A DNA stretch of 64,000 nt from Certhia americana (taxonomy: Eukaryota; Chordata; Aves; Passeriformes; Certhiidae): positions 109,182,944 to 109,246,943 of the forward strand of contig CM031858.1 of the NCBI GenBank assembly GCA_018697195.1, given 5' to 3'. How positions within the stretch are numbered: position 1 is the stretch's first letter; each line of letters begins with the position of its first letter. Both the position numbers and the translations under genes were made by a program. Under the pieces are notes generated by a model. The model searched no databases. It was not told where the DNA came from and saw only the letters and a list, made by a program, of their open reading frames with translations. Below are positions 26,301 through 40,059 of this stretch, piece by piece.

Positions 26301-26959
26301 GCTGTATGTTTGACAATTTTTTGCATACATTAAAGTTTAGAGCACTGCAAAATGCTGTGTAAATATCAAAATCCTTTCTAATGCCTGGGTTTTGGAGTCA
26401 TTCAGATAGAAAGGATCATGACTGCAATAAATTTATATTCTAATCCTTGAGTTCAGTGTCTTCCTGTTATTTTGAAGGGCAAGGGTCATAATGCATTTTC
26501 AGTGTCTATTAAATCATCAGGAATTTACTGACTTAACTATATACAGGCATTATTGACAGTGTTACAGAAGTGCTATACATACTGGCAAAGTACAGAAAAA
26601 TGACTTCTCTGGCGTGATTTCTTTTGAGCTTCTCCTTTCTACAATGCTCAGACTTTAATGGTCAAAAACTTTTTCTGCTTTGTGCATTTAAACAGTTCTG
26701 GGAAATACAGCTCACTCTGCAAACCACATCAGCTCATCTGACTGGTCTAGACCACAGGACCCATGACAGGATGATGTCTATTCTCTGTTTCTGGGTCAGT
26801 CAGCTCTAAGAGCAGCTTTAGGGGAGACCAAAGGTGCCGAGCCTCTCTGTTTTCACAGGAATACCTCACTCATTCTTCCCATTCATTGCCTGTTTGGACA
26901 GCTAAGGCAAAAGAAAGCTAGAAAATTGATTTGTATTCTTGGTTTTTGTCCCTCTTTTA
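23341..26959. other. AT-rich spacer, no gene seen
   Basis: About 3.6 kb with no recognisable element. Between about 24360 and 25000 the plus strand is T/C-rich and the minus strand again gives coding-looking but stop-broken translation. Around 26630-26910 the composition is more balanced, with a perfect 12-bp palindrome TGGTCTAGACCA at 26743-26754. Confidence 0.5.
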
Positions 26960-26979
26960 TTTTTTTTTTTTTTTTTTTT
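26960..26979. repeat. Poly-T run (T20)
   Basis: Twenty consecutive T preceded by CCTCTTTTA. Confidence 0.9.
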
Positions 26980-29900
26980 AAGAGAAATTGACTACAAAAC
27001 AATCACTTTACAATTTAATCCATTAATTCTTGGAAATTTAGAGTTGAAAAACTTACAGCTTCCTCTAGCAGGCCTTCTCTAAGCTAGGTTTGCACTTGTA
27101 GTGATAACTCAGCTTTCTTCCTGACCATCTTTTTCTGAAGATTTCATTATTGGGTCACCAATGCCTCATGAGAGTTGGAGACAAATATGCAGCCTTTCTA
27201 ATTCTACTGAATCTTCATTATTCCATTTCAACATTTTAGGTCATCTTGTTGGGAGAGCTGAACAGATGAAAGTGACAAAACACCACAACTGTTATACTGA
27301 AGTTATAGGGTTAAATGAGTGACTTGGTAGGTGACATCATCATTTAGCTCCATTGTAACCAGAGATACTGGTTCAGAAAGTCCTGCCTCAGCCTACTTAG
27401 TCAGTGGATATTCCTGGACCATGGGAGTTTAAGTCACAGCTGAGTCAACGAAAATGATCACTCTGAAATTGTGATAAATATACAATATAATACATATTCT
27501 TCCCTCTGTTTATTTCTCTGAAGTAATAAGACCATTAGACAAAACATTGTAATGAAAAAAGTGAGTTTTAGATTCATTGACTCAATTAGTTTAGCAGCTG
27601 GACAATGGCAGGGTGATACAGTACAGATAAAAAGTTCAGATAAAATTCCTATTTGATAAGTATTGTCATATAGTTCTTCTTCGAATTTTTTCTTCATTAT
27701 ACATTTTGATAGAAAGTTTCCATGGCAATTTCCTTTATAAACAATTCTTTATATTGGCAAGTGATGGAAAAAAACAACTTGAAAAAAATGCTATGTAGTT
27801 TAATTTTAATATAACATTTAAATTTGACTTTTTAATTATTCTGCACTGTTTAAATGAATACAATCATTTGAAATACATGAGAACTCTAAAGCGGTGTTTT
27901 GAAATCAAATACAATATATCTATACAATATTTATTCTAAAATATAATGATTTATTTGTTCTAAAAGTTAATATACAATTCACCTGTTTTCTAATTCTTCA
28001 GTATACGTAGGCATATATTTGTATGGTGCAATCTTTCCCTTTATTCTTCTTATTAAATCAAAGCAGACACTGGGGAAAATGAAAATAGAGAATGCTCATT
28101 ATTCAAACACATATGATCTTTTTTTCTCTTCTTTAAAGTCTATTTGGCTTCAGTAAAAACATTCCAAAATATTATGGGATAGAGGCTACTCAATAAGGTA
28201 TCAGATTGATTTTGAAAATCAGGAACTTTTAAGATAATAAGCTTTAACAAAGATGATGTGTTTTATTTAAGTCTTTCCAAAGTATTTGAAGGCTCTTTGA
28301 AGTGCAGGAAGAAGGCTTCCTAATTTTTAGTGCATCTTACTGATGCCGCTGTTGGAATTTGGTTGTCTTCATCAATACCTGCTCTCTTTTACACCTAGCT
28401 GAGAAGACTTAGTTGGTGATTTCTAAGGCAGAAGCAAATTGCTGCTGTAGGATTTTTATCCTTTGAGATTTTGTGTGGCTGTTCATTCTTAACTATATAT
28501 TTTCTTAAACAAAGATTTTGTAAAGTCTGGAGTTAAAGATTTCTATCCCAGTCAAATGTTGTAGGCAAAGAATAAAAAAAAAAGTATAAACTTGATTAGA
28601 AACGATATTTACATGATACATATAAAGATCAAGAATTCAAAAAATTAATATAATTAGACAAAAAGATATGTATTAATGTTGTTTTACATTGATTTTTGTG
28701 TAGAATAAATCTGAAGGGAAAATTTTAAAAGCATTATAGTGAATTTTTTATTAATATATATGCTCTCTATACTTAACACATATATTTATATATTTACACA
28801 TAATATATATAAATTATATAATGATAAGTTACTTAACAGTAGCTTAAACTATTTGATGTATTATAAGTGTGTAAACCAGAAGTTTGATAATGTTTTGAGA
28901 AGATATTTCCTTATCATTTGAGATAGAAATTATGCTAGCACCCTAAAATAAACTTAAAAGCCAGTAAATGAGGATTAGAAATAAATACTGATTATTAATT
29001 GTAAGAGAAAATTTAAAACTGGATAGTTTAACAGTTCATGATTACATCTTAACTTTTATGAATAATTAGTTCTTTTTATGAAAAATAAGAAAACCATAAT
29101 AATAAACCATAATAATTTTGATCATATTATGCTTTGAAACTGTCTTAAGCTACCTAGTTCTCTTACAATGTTGAAGAGTGACATATCACAAAACTTCAGA
29201 AAAAAATCTTTTGCATTCCAAGGAATGTTACTTCTAGAGGAAGTATTTCTACTTCTACAGTTCCTTCTACAGGGTACTGCACAGACCAAAGATGTAACAA
29301 TTTTTATTTAAACATTATATTCAACATTAACTATTATACTGAAAGACATATAAATTCTCTTCTTTCAGGAAATAGGTTAACACTTAGGTGCAGGATTGAT
29401 GGCAAAACGATCATGTGGGGAAGGAATTGTTCCAGAAGTTCCTATCACTTGCTAATCTCTTTGCATCTCCATTGGAAGCGTTTGGCACAAGACCAGCAAG
29501 ATCCTCTGAGAACCACATCAGATTCCAGTGTCAAGAATCTGTTTAAGCTTTTATAGCATTTTATGATGTCATTTTCACACTTCTACCCTCAAATAAAATA
29601 TTTGTGTAATGGGATGTATCAAAATAACTCCTGTCTTCTACCTTATTCAGTGATAGGTGCCTTTTGTCTTTTAAAGCCAAAAGGATGTCACTGTCATCGT
29701 GAGTGAGATCCAGGCAGATGTTGTATATTGAAGTGGTTTCTAGTGTATGAACATGCAACCCTCTGTACACTAGAAAGATTTTCAAGGTTGTTGAACAATA
29801 TCAGAACTGCAGAGATTATTAGCTTTTACATATTTCTGAAAAAAAATAGTGAAGTCAAGAAGATCAGTTTAAGGAAAAATAACTCTATATTTGTCTAAAT

Positions 29901-32900
29901 CTGCTCCTGACCTGGTATTGAATTGAGATTTAGAGACTCAAATCACAAATTTTTTTCTCATACATTTACTTCTTTTAGGAAGCTACAGATGAAGAATGTT
30001 TCTACAGATTCAAAAAATTATTTAAGAAGTCATGGTGAAAAATTCTACTAACATTACTAAATAAAAGGGTAGCACTTTTGATTGTGATCCCTGACTATCA
30101 GTTTGCCATACCTTGAGAAAGAAGACTACATCCCTTTTTCTCTTTCTTTTCATTTGCTACAAAACAACTTGGTCTTGTTTTGATATTGCTTTGATATAAA
30201 CTTGACGGTTCTTCTGGCACAGTATTTTTGTTTTCTGAATAAAAAATTAAAGGAAAGCTACATTTACTTCATAATGTAAAGCTGACCAGCAAAGACTGAA
30301 GATGAATAAATGAAGCTAAATTAACTGGAAATTTTCTGATTTTAACAAATGTTTCATGAAAAGTGTGTGTCATCAAGATTAAAGGAGATAAAGCACAGGA
30401 AAGATAAATCATGTAGTAACGTTAGGAAAGGAAAATGGAAGCTAATGAAATTTTGAAATTCAGAATTGAGGTTGACTTTTGATCTATGTTCAGTTTTTTT
30501 CTCTCAATACAAATTTTTAATTCTGCTCATGGGAAATAAGACTTAGGACTGTTTCATTTTTAGCTTTCAAGTAGAGAATTGATTACACTCAGTTGCATTT
30601 TAAAAATCCATTATTTTTATTGAGACATAAAGAATGACATTTTACCAGAATATCCCTTTCTGTGGATGTTTGGAATACCCTTCCTTCTGTCTTTGAAATC
30701 CTGTAGAATGAGATTAGTGTGATAACAAGCCATCCATACAGTGTTTCAGCATGTCGAGGATTGTCTTTTCCTCTGTCAGAGTCAGTATATCAAAGATCAT
30801 GAGATAATTGCATGTACCAGCAGCACAGAGCATTCAGCCTCACTGGTCACAAAATCATTCCTTGCTTGGAATTGAATATTAGCAAGTAGACTTGGTATTC
30901 AGCACTTCTGCAGAGCAGAAACTTTAGTGACGTGTGGGCATCCATAGAAAATTAATTTAAAAATAAACCTTCTTCCAAAAAGAAGAAAGGAAAGTGTGAT
31001 CTTTTGTTAAAAAACTTTAAAAACTTAACTATGGATTCTTAGCTGGACAGCTACAAATTCTTCTCAACAGTTCAAAGCCTTGCTCTCTTTGTATTCTTGT
31101 TAAAGGGGAAAAGGGTCTCAATTAGGTGCTGAAAAGGTATAGAAATGGATCATTAGGGTCCAGAATAGGGATTTTTTTTTTTTTTCTTGCATGAGGTCTT
31201 AAACAAATCAGAAAGACAGTAATCCAAAATACTCTGCCTGTTCTCTTTATTAAGGTAGTAGTATTCATTCCAAAAGTCTTACTTTCATTTTTTGCAAGCT
31301 GTTTCTCATTAAATTTATGCATTAGGTCAAATTGTGGAAAGCTCATAAGTCTGTAGTTATACTTCTATTAAGATAGATATTAAAAGAAACAACTTGTTTC
31401 TAAACTATTGTTAAAATTAGTAAATGTAGAAGCATGCTCTGTCAACTGACATGATTAACCAAATTAAAATTTTTTACATGATGAACTTTCCTTAAGAAAA
31501 AATAGTTTTATGGAAGGCTTTCAAAAACTGATAATAACTTTCTGTTGGTGATTTTTTAATAGACAATGGATACTTAAAATTAATAAGATAAAGATGTGAC
31601 AGGAAGTAAAAACTGTAAAAGAGTACGTGAATTTGTTTTAAGCTCTTAGGTTTTGGTTTCCTGGCTTATTTTAGGGAATAACTATTGTCCACTTCTGATA
31701 TCAGTTAGAAATAGCCTTCATTTCCTCAGCATGTGGTAGCCCTCAAACCTTTAAGAAAATGCGTTCTGGCTTCTCCCTTTCTATCTGCACATATAAAGAT
31801 GGAATAGCTTTCATCAAAAGTTAGACCATTGTGCATTCAGAAGTGTTCCACTGGAAATGTGGGCTTTCAATTCCACAGATATCTTTATTCCCTTTACAAC
31901 ATCTCAGAAAAAATACACTATGCTTTTTAAGGGTGCCCATATTTTTATTTTCTTTCTAGCAAGAAAATGTGATCTTCTCACTAGCTTGTAATTAGCAAGA
32001 AATCATTTGCAAGAAGAAGAATCTATGAGATTAATATTAACCAAGTATCACTTTAAACGTTCAATTTTAAGCAAAGCATAATTAAAGCTCCTTCTTATAT
32101 TGCAACAGAATCAATTCTTTTCTGCTAGATCTAATAAATCACTTTTTAGCCTTATTTTTGGGCCTGGAGGCCCAACAAATCAGTGCTCAAACATATGAAA
32201 ATATCTGCAGAAACTGGTACCCTCCTTACAGGCAGCAAGGTTCAGTTGAATCTCATCACATTCCAACCTCAGTGTGTTTTGAGGTACTTGCAAGGGCAAG
32301 TGGAGGACAGGGTAGGAGGCTACTTGTGTAAATCTGGTTCATATCTCTGGAACCATAAATATGTGTATAGCTGCGGTTTCATTAAAGCCGTGTTCAAAGA
32401 GAGTGAGTACAGATTTAATTCAACAGAGACATAAGTAAATACCAAAGATATAATAGTATTAGGAGCATTTATCAGATACAGCAGGCTGGGAGAGGTGCAT
32501 TTAATATTGTCCTAAAAGTAGAACTCGATTTATCTATCCAGTGTGTAGAAGTCAGGAATTTCCCCACTCCAGAATTCAAAAACTGTGGTTTTGGCTTTTT
32601 CTCACCATGTGTAACTTATTCAAGCAGCAGAAGGAAATACTTGTGCCCAGTCCCATCTCCACTCTACAAGAATCATAAAGTAGGGAGGTCTGGTCTTGTA
32701 CTGCCTCAGTACAGAGCAACATATTCAACTCCCATGCCTACTGTTCAGTTGTCAGTTCCCACAGCTTTTCATCAATCCGTGTGTCGAGGCCCAGAACATC
32801 TGGTATAATATGAACAAATGATGAAGTTAAAAATGGAATAGCAGGCTAGTCTTTTCAGTTCCTCACTCTTAGACGTGTCTTTGTTTCTTTCACTCTATCA

Positions 32901-33124
32901 CTTTCAGTTTTCTTGCCATCACGGCAAGATGACAGCTCTCTGTGATGGCAGTGGCATGTTCATACTCTTTATGACAGTTGTTAACAAAATATAGCCTATT
33001 AGAAAAAGATAGCTTATTTTTGCAGATTTTTGGCTTTTTGTCCTGCATTTCATTCCACTTACCTAATCTCACACAGAATTTCCTCTGAACTCTTAGTTAA
33101 GGTCACTAGAATATCCATTAGCCC
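26980..33124. other. Large AT-rich spacer, no gene seen
   Basis: About 6 kb, the emptiest part of the window. The stretch 28560-29120 is extremely AT-rich. No repeat family, LTR or exon is recognised. Open frames are all below 85 codons. A 9-bp perfect inverted repeat (TGCCATCAC at 32914-32922, GTGATGGCA at 32942-32950) stands out near the right end. Confidence 0.6.
32914..32950. other. Hairpin with 9-bp perfect arms and 19-base loop
   Basis: TGCCATCAC pairs with GTGATGGCA. The loop itself begins with GGCAA, which can pair locally with the upstream TTGCC, so two alternative folds exist. No transcript evidence is visible. Confidence 0.4.
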
Positions 33125-33375
33125 ATCACTGCTGCCAGTATTAGATATTGGCTATGTTAATTACATTTCAGGCACACGGAGCCATCCCAGCTCAATCAAT
33201 TTATTATGATATTGTGGTTTAGTGTGCTCAGTTGTCATGCAGTGCTGTAAGAGAGTGGTTTGCAAACCCTGGAGGTGAGTCTGCAAGCAAGATGAGAGCA
33301 AAGGTCCCAGAGGCTTTGTTCAAGAAATGTCCCTTCAATCAGTGTCACGAAGAGCAGCAGCAGGTGAGTCAATAT
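33125..33375. promoter_or_regulatory. Candidate conserved block, possibly including a noncoding exon
   Basis: Non-repetitive, balanced sequence with homeodomain-type and AATCAATTTATT-like cores at about 33130-33210. A good splice acceptor pattern (ACATTTCAG, ending near 33171) and a textbook donor (CAG/GTGAGT, GT at 33364) bracket about 190 bp on the plus strand. A 110-codon open frame (TTG-initiated) runs from 33232 to 33564 but is closed by TAG at 33220, so the bracketed segment is not open throughout. It could be an enhancer, a lncRNA exon, or neither. Confidence 0.2.
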
Positions 33376-33644
33376 GCCAGGAGGCTGCCTGGAGAACCCT
33401 GTGACACCATGGCCCCGTCTCTGACTGGGAGTCTTTACAACTGCTTTACACAGCTTCCTTTATCTGTGCATGATGAGCACTTGCAGGCTTCTGCACAAAA
33501 TTTAACAGAATTACTTTTCCAAAAGGAACAGACTCTCACTGGGTATCAAATCCCATTATATTAAATTAAAGCCAGTCTAAAATGGCTTTCCTCCTCATTT
33601 GGCTATCCTAAATTTTTAATTTCATGTAGATTTACCTTTTTATT

Positions 33645-33671
33645 CTATTTTATTTTATTTTATTTTTATTT
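33645..33671. repeat. (ATTTT)n microsatellite
   Basis: About five slightly imperfect pentanucleotide units, continuing into T-rich sequence. Confidence 0.8.
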
Positions 33672-34037
33672 ACTTTTTTTATTTTGCACTGAAGATCATT
33701 GGTAGAAACCAGGCTTGCTAGGATTGTCAATGATGTAAGAGTATGGTTTTGTTTATCCCATTAATTACTCTACTTAGTTTAGTCTGTTCAGGGAAGTGAC
33801 TTGGAGCTATTGCAGCATGATGGACATTAATTATTTTAATTGTTTAATTGTAGTCAAATTACTATTATTAAATATTAGAACAATATTATAGAGAAGGCCA
33901 ACGTGAAAAGTAACACTAAATTTGAAATTTTTCTTATTCTGTTGTATTTGAACCAGGAGAAAGCAGATCACATTTCTATAATTATTATGTGGCTACTGAT
34001 TTTATCTTGATTTGTGGGTTTGCGTGTTTGTTTGTTT

Positions 34038-34065
34038 GGGGTTTTTTTTGGGGGGTGGGCATGGG
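34038..34065 (+). repeat. G/T-rich tract with potential G-quadruplex
   Basis: Four G-runs (GGGG at 34038-34041, G6 at 34050-34055, GGG at 34057-34059, GGG at 34063-34065) are separated by T8, T and CAT. The surrounding 34010-34125 is almost purely G and T on the plus strand. This meets a relaxed quadruplex pattern; no function is implied. Confidence 0.65.
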
Positions 34066-34125
34066 AGTTGGTTTTTTTGGTTGGTTGAGGTGGGTTTTTT
34101 TTATTTTATTTTTGTTTGTCTCCCC

Positions 34126-36112
34126 TAAATGAATAAGGTGAATTATGGTTATACCTGCAAATGACTTCAAGAAGATTTGCTAAGCTATAACCTATTATTT
34201 CAGAACTCACATCACTCTTCTCTTAGAGTTTTTTTCCCTTTTTTTTTCAAATGAATTTAATAACCATGAAGAAAAGCAAACTAATTGAAATTATTCCCCA
34301 CAACATTACCTGAATTTAGAGAATGCAATTAACTATGGCATACACATCAACACACTTAATTCTGTAAAACACTTATCTTGGGCAGAAATATTGCCATTGC
34401 TAATTATAAAAACATAATCTGCAAGAAATAACTAATAAGAATAAAATGAACAAGCAGATTGTATTAAAAAGTTAAAGGAATGTTGCAAAACAGAATTAAA
34501 CAAAGGAAAAGAAAGGATTCTCACCTTAAGAAACATGCTCAGTTATGCTTTTGTTTTATTTTGTATGGCATAAGTTGTCTGTAGTTGATTCAACACAAAT
34601 TGCTTATCAGAAATTAGAAATTTTCAATTCTGCCTCCTCTGCTGGGAAGAAATTATTTTTTTAGAATTTCACATAATGGAATATATTCATCTAAAATTCA
34701 AGTACACTTTATATCTCTGATACCATATGGGAAATGTGCTGCTGATCAGTTCCAGGATCTCAATTTCTTTTCACGCATTTGTTTTTTGGTTCATATAGAC
34801 TAGAGCATTCAGCTGCAGTGCAACACCAATTCCCAGCCTGTCTTTGCCACTTTCCTGCAATGTAAGACAGAAATGGCCACCTCTCCTCTCCCTGCTAGAT
34901 TCATTTAAAAGCTCCAGAAACTGACCAGACTTTCCCAATGAAGGTACAGAGAACTATTTCTGCAGAGTACATCACTCTTGTCATTCATAGCAGTGACTTG
35001 CTCTGTCCATACCTCCAGACTGGATTTTCTTCTCTCTGTATGATTTCCTCTCCTCCCTGCCTCTACACAAACTTCATCTTACCACTTAACTTATGACCTC
35101 TTTGGAATAAATGGGCATATCATTTTACAAAACCTGATAAAATGGACAATTATCAGGCTCTAAGAAAAACTTATTTACTCCCATTCATCTACATTCATAC
35201 CAAATTGCTGATGCATAGTTTTGTTGAAGTGGTTCCATTCTTAGACACTAGTAAATTTATTGCACTTTACATGGTATTACATTCAGAAAATTTCAGTGGA
35301 AAAAGAAATTCACTCAATTCAAAAACACTGGCGCTCTGTTGTGTTACCCAGTATCAACATCTTTTACTGACTTTTTTGTTTGGTTTTTTGTTTGTTTTGT
35401 TTAATTTTACACCCAAAATTTTATTCTCAAGCCTTTTATAGAGCCCTGGGTTCTCCACCTCCTGTGTTTACAAACACTCTATATCTTGTTGAGCTCCATC
35501 TACTTCCTTGATTTTGTTATTTTCATCAATGTAGAATACCCTGAAGCACTTTCACTTACAAATTAATTTTAGAAATAGGTATATAATTGTGATTGAAGAT
35601 CTACATAATTCCTTTAATAGTTTAAATGGTTTTTTTTTTATTTTTAACTTACTTCTCTGACTTGTGAAACTTATTTTCCAGTTACAGAATGGAAGACCCT
35701 GGCATCAGATTTTTCTAACATTGGAAACTGGAAATCATAGCTAAAAGAAATATTAGAAAGAAAGGTGCATTGCTAATATCTCTGTCAACCTACTGTGTTA
35801 GGATAAATATTGTATGAATTTTTTATGCTCTATGTCCATTCAATAAAGTACAGTGCCTTACCAGCTATGTAAAGGGAGGCATTATGATTGGGTCTTGGTC
35901 CTGGTACTTTCTATGTCATGAGTAATCAAAGGTTATGTTCTACAATGAACAGCTCTAAAATATTAGAAGTACTTTGGGTAGTGTTAATGCAGTATTTTAG
36001 GGTGCTGACATTTAATATATTTATTATTAGTTTCACAGCTGTCATTATGTGGAGGAGACAAACTGTTCTTTCTAGCAATTATGACCTGAATGTCTTAAAT
36101 TTCATGTTTGCT
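34126..36112. other. AT-rich spacer, no gene seen
   Basis: No repeat family or exon recognised; open frames are under 100 codons. Nothing distinctive seen. Confidence 0.55.
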
Positions 36113-36139
36113 CCCCCCCCCCCCCCCCCCAAAAAAAAA
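36113..36139. repeat. C18-A9 compound homopolymer
   Basis: Eighteen C followed directly by nine A. Long C-runs are rare in bird spacer DNA, and this one may also be an assembly-sensitive site. Confidence 0.9.
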
Positions 36140-37964
36140 GAACTTTTCCTGATATTTTGCTGCTATAAGTGTAGGGAGAATCAAGGCCAATTGCAAAAGA
36201 TTTTATTTTATAAATTTGTTTAAATATAATATCTTTAATCATGAAATTCTTTTAGAGACATCAAACAATACCAAAAGAAATAGGTATTAAGGGAGATGCT
36301 TCTAGTTGTTTAGATATCAGCTACACTTGAAAGTTTCTCCTTCCTCTTTTAAGTATTGGGTTTTGCTGCTACTTTGATCATAACAAGCAGGTATGATATT
36401 TAAATCCTATTGTTTGGATATTTATATCTGCTTATAATCTTAGAACAGTCTTTATAACTGCATGGCCAGGATGACTGCTAAATTTTCTGATGCTGAGATG
36501 CATCGGTCTGTTCTATTAACCATGAAACATTGCTGCAAATTATTTTTACTGACAAAACACAAGTTACAGCTCTCAAACTGTAAAAGTGAATTCTTTCAGC
36601 CTGTGAATGTCAGTGGCTATTTTCAAGGACACAAATTATCTTCTGGGAAATCTGAGTAATTTATATGACATATTAAATTGTAATGGGGGTTCAGTTAGGT
36701 ACTGCTTATTCAAGAAAAAATCTGAACCAATATTTGCATATCTGTGAGTATCAGAATAATAAGTTACATAGTTACTATAATTTATATAAGAAATAGGAAA
36801 TATTGTAATATAGTTGGTGGCCAGGATTAAAATGTGATAACACTATGAAAGACACTGTAATGTACTTTGAAACAGTGCCCTGATTTAGCACTTCAGCACT
36901 ACCTTGCCAATACACTGGAAAACTCTACAGGTTGCTTACATGTCAATTGGGAGCTTCTAGCCTCAATAGAGACATTAATCCTTCCTTGCCTGTGCATCCT
37001 GTTTGCCTGTTTTCCACATATGAAAATGTAGGCAGAGTTTTTTTTTTTACTACAAACTAAAACCAAAATTAAACTATAGACTGCATTTTCTACTTTTTGT
37101 TGCTGTTGTTGAAAACTTCCTTTTAGTCTCCATTTTAAATTTTGTCTTTTCTCATTTTCTCATACAGAGGTACTTAATTTCTGGTACATTCATTGTCTTC
37201 ATCTTAGGATCTTGTACATTTGGTTGTTTTGTCATTTCCTTTTTTTAGGGGGGGGGGGAAGAGAGGGCTAGTTTTGCCTTATTTCTTTTTTCAAAATAAA
37301 TTTCACTGCAATGCATTGCTGCACAGTAGAAAAATAAGGAAGAATACTGTCAAGTTGCCATTGGTGACAGAATAAAAATCTTTGACTTCACTTGATATGG
37401 AATTGCTTGCTATGGAAATAGAAAACATCATTAGTTTTCTCCAATAAAGTCTTTAAATGAAAAACTTATAAGTGAATACTAATTTTTTCAATATCTGAAC
37501 ATTGCTACAACACAGTTCAAATTGAAACTATGCCAAGACCCCTGATTGTATTGGAAGGTCTGAGCCCTGTATCTTTGGAACAGCCTTTATTTTCTTTATA
37601 TCTTTATAGTTTTCCATTTAGGAGATGTGGGTATCTATTCATAGAACCTGTGTTATTACAAGAAAGATTCTTTCCTTTTCCTACTGGTTAACATAAAATT
37701 ACCACTTCAAGATCTCAGTCCACTCCTCTGAGGTTGCTTTGTAGACTCGGTGTGTGCAGACTCACGGTACAGATATATAATCTGCTCCTTGTGTTTGCTG
37801 GGCAACAGAAAACAGTAATTGATGTAAACAGCCTCTGTTTACCCTTAGCTCTTTGTTGCTTGCAGTCCTGAAAGAGAAGGGTAATGCATGGAGGTGAAGC
37901 ACAGCAGTGCAGAGGAATAGTCAATCTGCCCCTTTAAATAAACTTGCTTCTGCCAATACATAAA
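36140..37964. other. AT-rich spacer, no gene seen
   Basis: Contains a G11 run at 37248-37258. No element or exon is recognised. Confidence 0.55.
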
Positions 37965-38165
37965 CTCAGAGAGCTAGAAGGGACCTTGAGGTCATCTACT
38001 GCACTCCCCTGCTTCGTGGTTCCCTCTCCTGCTGGAAGGAGTTACTCTAAGGAGATGTCTCATTTATCTTGTTCCTAAATGCCTCCTGGTGACAGAGTGC
38101 ACATAGACCTCTAACACTGCTCCTAACCCTTACAGTCTTTCATTAATTTCTAACCTGAAGATCCC
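37965..38165 (-). mobile_element. Ancient CR1-like 3' end
   Basis: The plus-strand text GAGCTAGAAGGGACCTTGAG, followed by GTCATCTACTGCACTCCCCTGC, is the reversed 3' end of an older CR1-type LINE, so the element lies on the minus strand. The rest, down to about 38165, follows CR1 3' UTR/ORF2-end wording only loosely. It is more diverged than the copies at 53.6 and 62.6 kb and its limits are approximate. Confidence 0.65.
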
Positions 38166-40059
38166 AAGTGGAAATTAAGGTCCTTGAAAATTCTCTCATT
38201 CACCTGGATTACAGGAAAGAGGTTGTCCTTACAAATTTTTCCCTTTATGAAAAATAAATATTTAAAATTGTAGTAACTTTGAGTGTCTGGGGCAAAAAGT
38301 ATATCAAATTCCCAAAAAGTAAAGCTGCTCACAAAATTTTACTTTAAAAGGGAAACTTCTTTCACAATTTCTTTTGTATGATATTTCTTCTAATGAAGTC
38401 CTGTGAAGCAACCCAAAAGAGGAAAATACAAGGAATTATTTCTGTAATTGTTACTGTGATACAAATTTTCGTGTCCCATGTCCCAAAACAGTTCCATGTT
38501 TAATAAGCACTTTGAGAGAGATTCCTCCAATATGTTTAACTCAAAATTGCCTTGATTTTTCATGTGCTAATGTGCTTGCTGCAGATAGCATTAAGAAAGT
38601 TAGTCAGTTTTCTATGACTAACACATTGTACCTTGACCAACAAATCAACTGCTAATGGAATTTATTTTATATTCAACTACACAGATGGCTTACTGGAGCC
38701 AGTAGTGACATCAATGTCTCTGTCATGTTATTTCTTTAAATATTGCATGTCCTAGAGTCTCTTAATTTCTTACAGTAATTAATAAGATGAGATCTTGATT
38801 ACACATAATGACTAGTAAAATGAATGTGAATAGCATACTTTAATCAAGTTTATATCTAGAAAGCCTCTATTTTCTTACTATACTTAGGTTTTGTGGTTGG
38901 TTGTTTTTTTTTTTTCCTATTGAACATTTGAACAGACTTTCAGAGGACATTGTAAGAAACTAGGATTGTGAAGATGTGCCAGATACATGAACATTTTGGA
39001 CAATATTAAGTGCATCAAATAGCTGTGTTCATTACAAATTACAGAACTGAGTATTTCCACGAAAGAACAGCAAAAATAGATTTAAGAATGTAGGTTTCTG
39101 TAAGGTTTCTGTATGCCTAAAGGAGGCAGTCCCACAGCTACATTTATAAGGGGGCTTTTTTCTTCAGGTGATTGGAACTGTAAATCAGAGCATGATCAAG
39201 CTGTAGACTATTTAGGGAAAGCTCCAAAATGACTTCATCTTTCAGAATTAGCCCAGTTTTGAGTATGTTGTACAATATGTTCAAGGGTGGTTCTCAGCTC
39301 CTGCAACACTAACCTTTTAAATATTTCAAGAAAACCTATATGCTTATAGAAACAAAACCAATTTGAGCATGTTCCAAGGTAACAGAACCCTCATATGGCA
39401 GTTAAACAATATTTCACAGAACAGGAACAGATTATTATCAGTTATCCAAGATCAGCAAAAGAAAACTCTAATGGTAGAGCAGCAATAGGCTGTTAAAATA
39501 TGCATGCAATCACGTTAGCTTGCCAGAGAATTTCTGCTCCATTCTCTTTGTTTCCTCAAGTAATATTTTTTTACTTGCCTGATAGTCTGTCTCTTATTAT
39601 ATTCTATTCAAGTAAAACCTTCATTTCCTTCAGTGAATTCACAGGGCAAAGACAGCAGATTTCACGTTCAAATGTTAGGCCTCAAAATTGCAAAGTAATT
39701 GCAGGTGAGGCTGATTCTTATGTACACTTTCTGAACAAATCCTGTTCAAATTTTATAACACTGATATATATTAATTTTATAATATCAAAATTAATTTTTA
39801 CTTCTTCATACAGGGAAGGAGGGGAATTTTTTTCCATGGTATGTATTTTAAATCTATTTAGGATTTATCACATTTCTGTTGTTACACACTTAAATTAGAA
39901 AAAAATAATTTTGGGCACAAAGTAATATTTTTATTCTCCACTAAGAGAGAATCAACTCACAACAGTCTTCATCAGTAATGATGCCATTGAAAAATGTTGT
40001 ATAAACCTGGCAATAACCTGTTCGCACTACAGATCTACTTAATTGCCGCTGCATTTATA
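38166..40059. other. AT-rich spacer, no gene seen
   Basis: A 132-codon plus-strand open frame at 39500-39898 has no domain, no exon borders and an AT-rich, hydrophobic chance composition. Nothing else is recognised. Confidence 0.5.

Noticed and set aside
39500..39898. 132-codon plus-strand frame
   Set aside because: Hydrophobic chance translation of T-rich DNA; no supporting motif.
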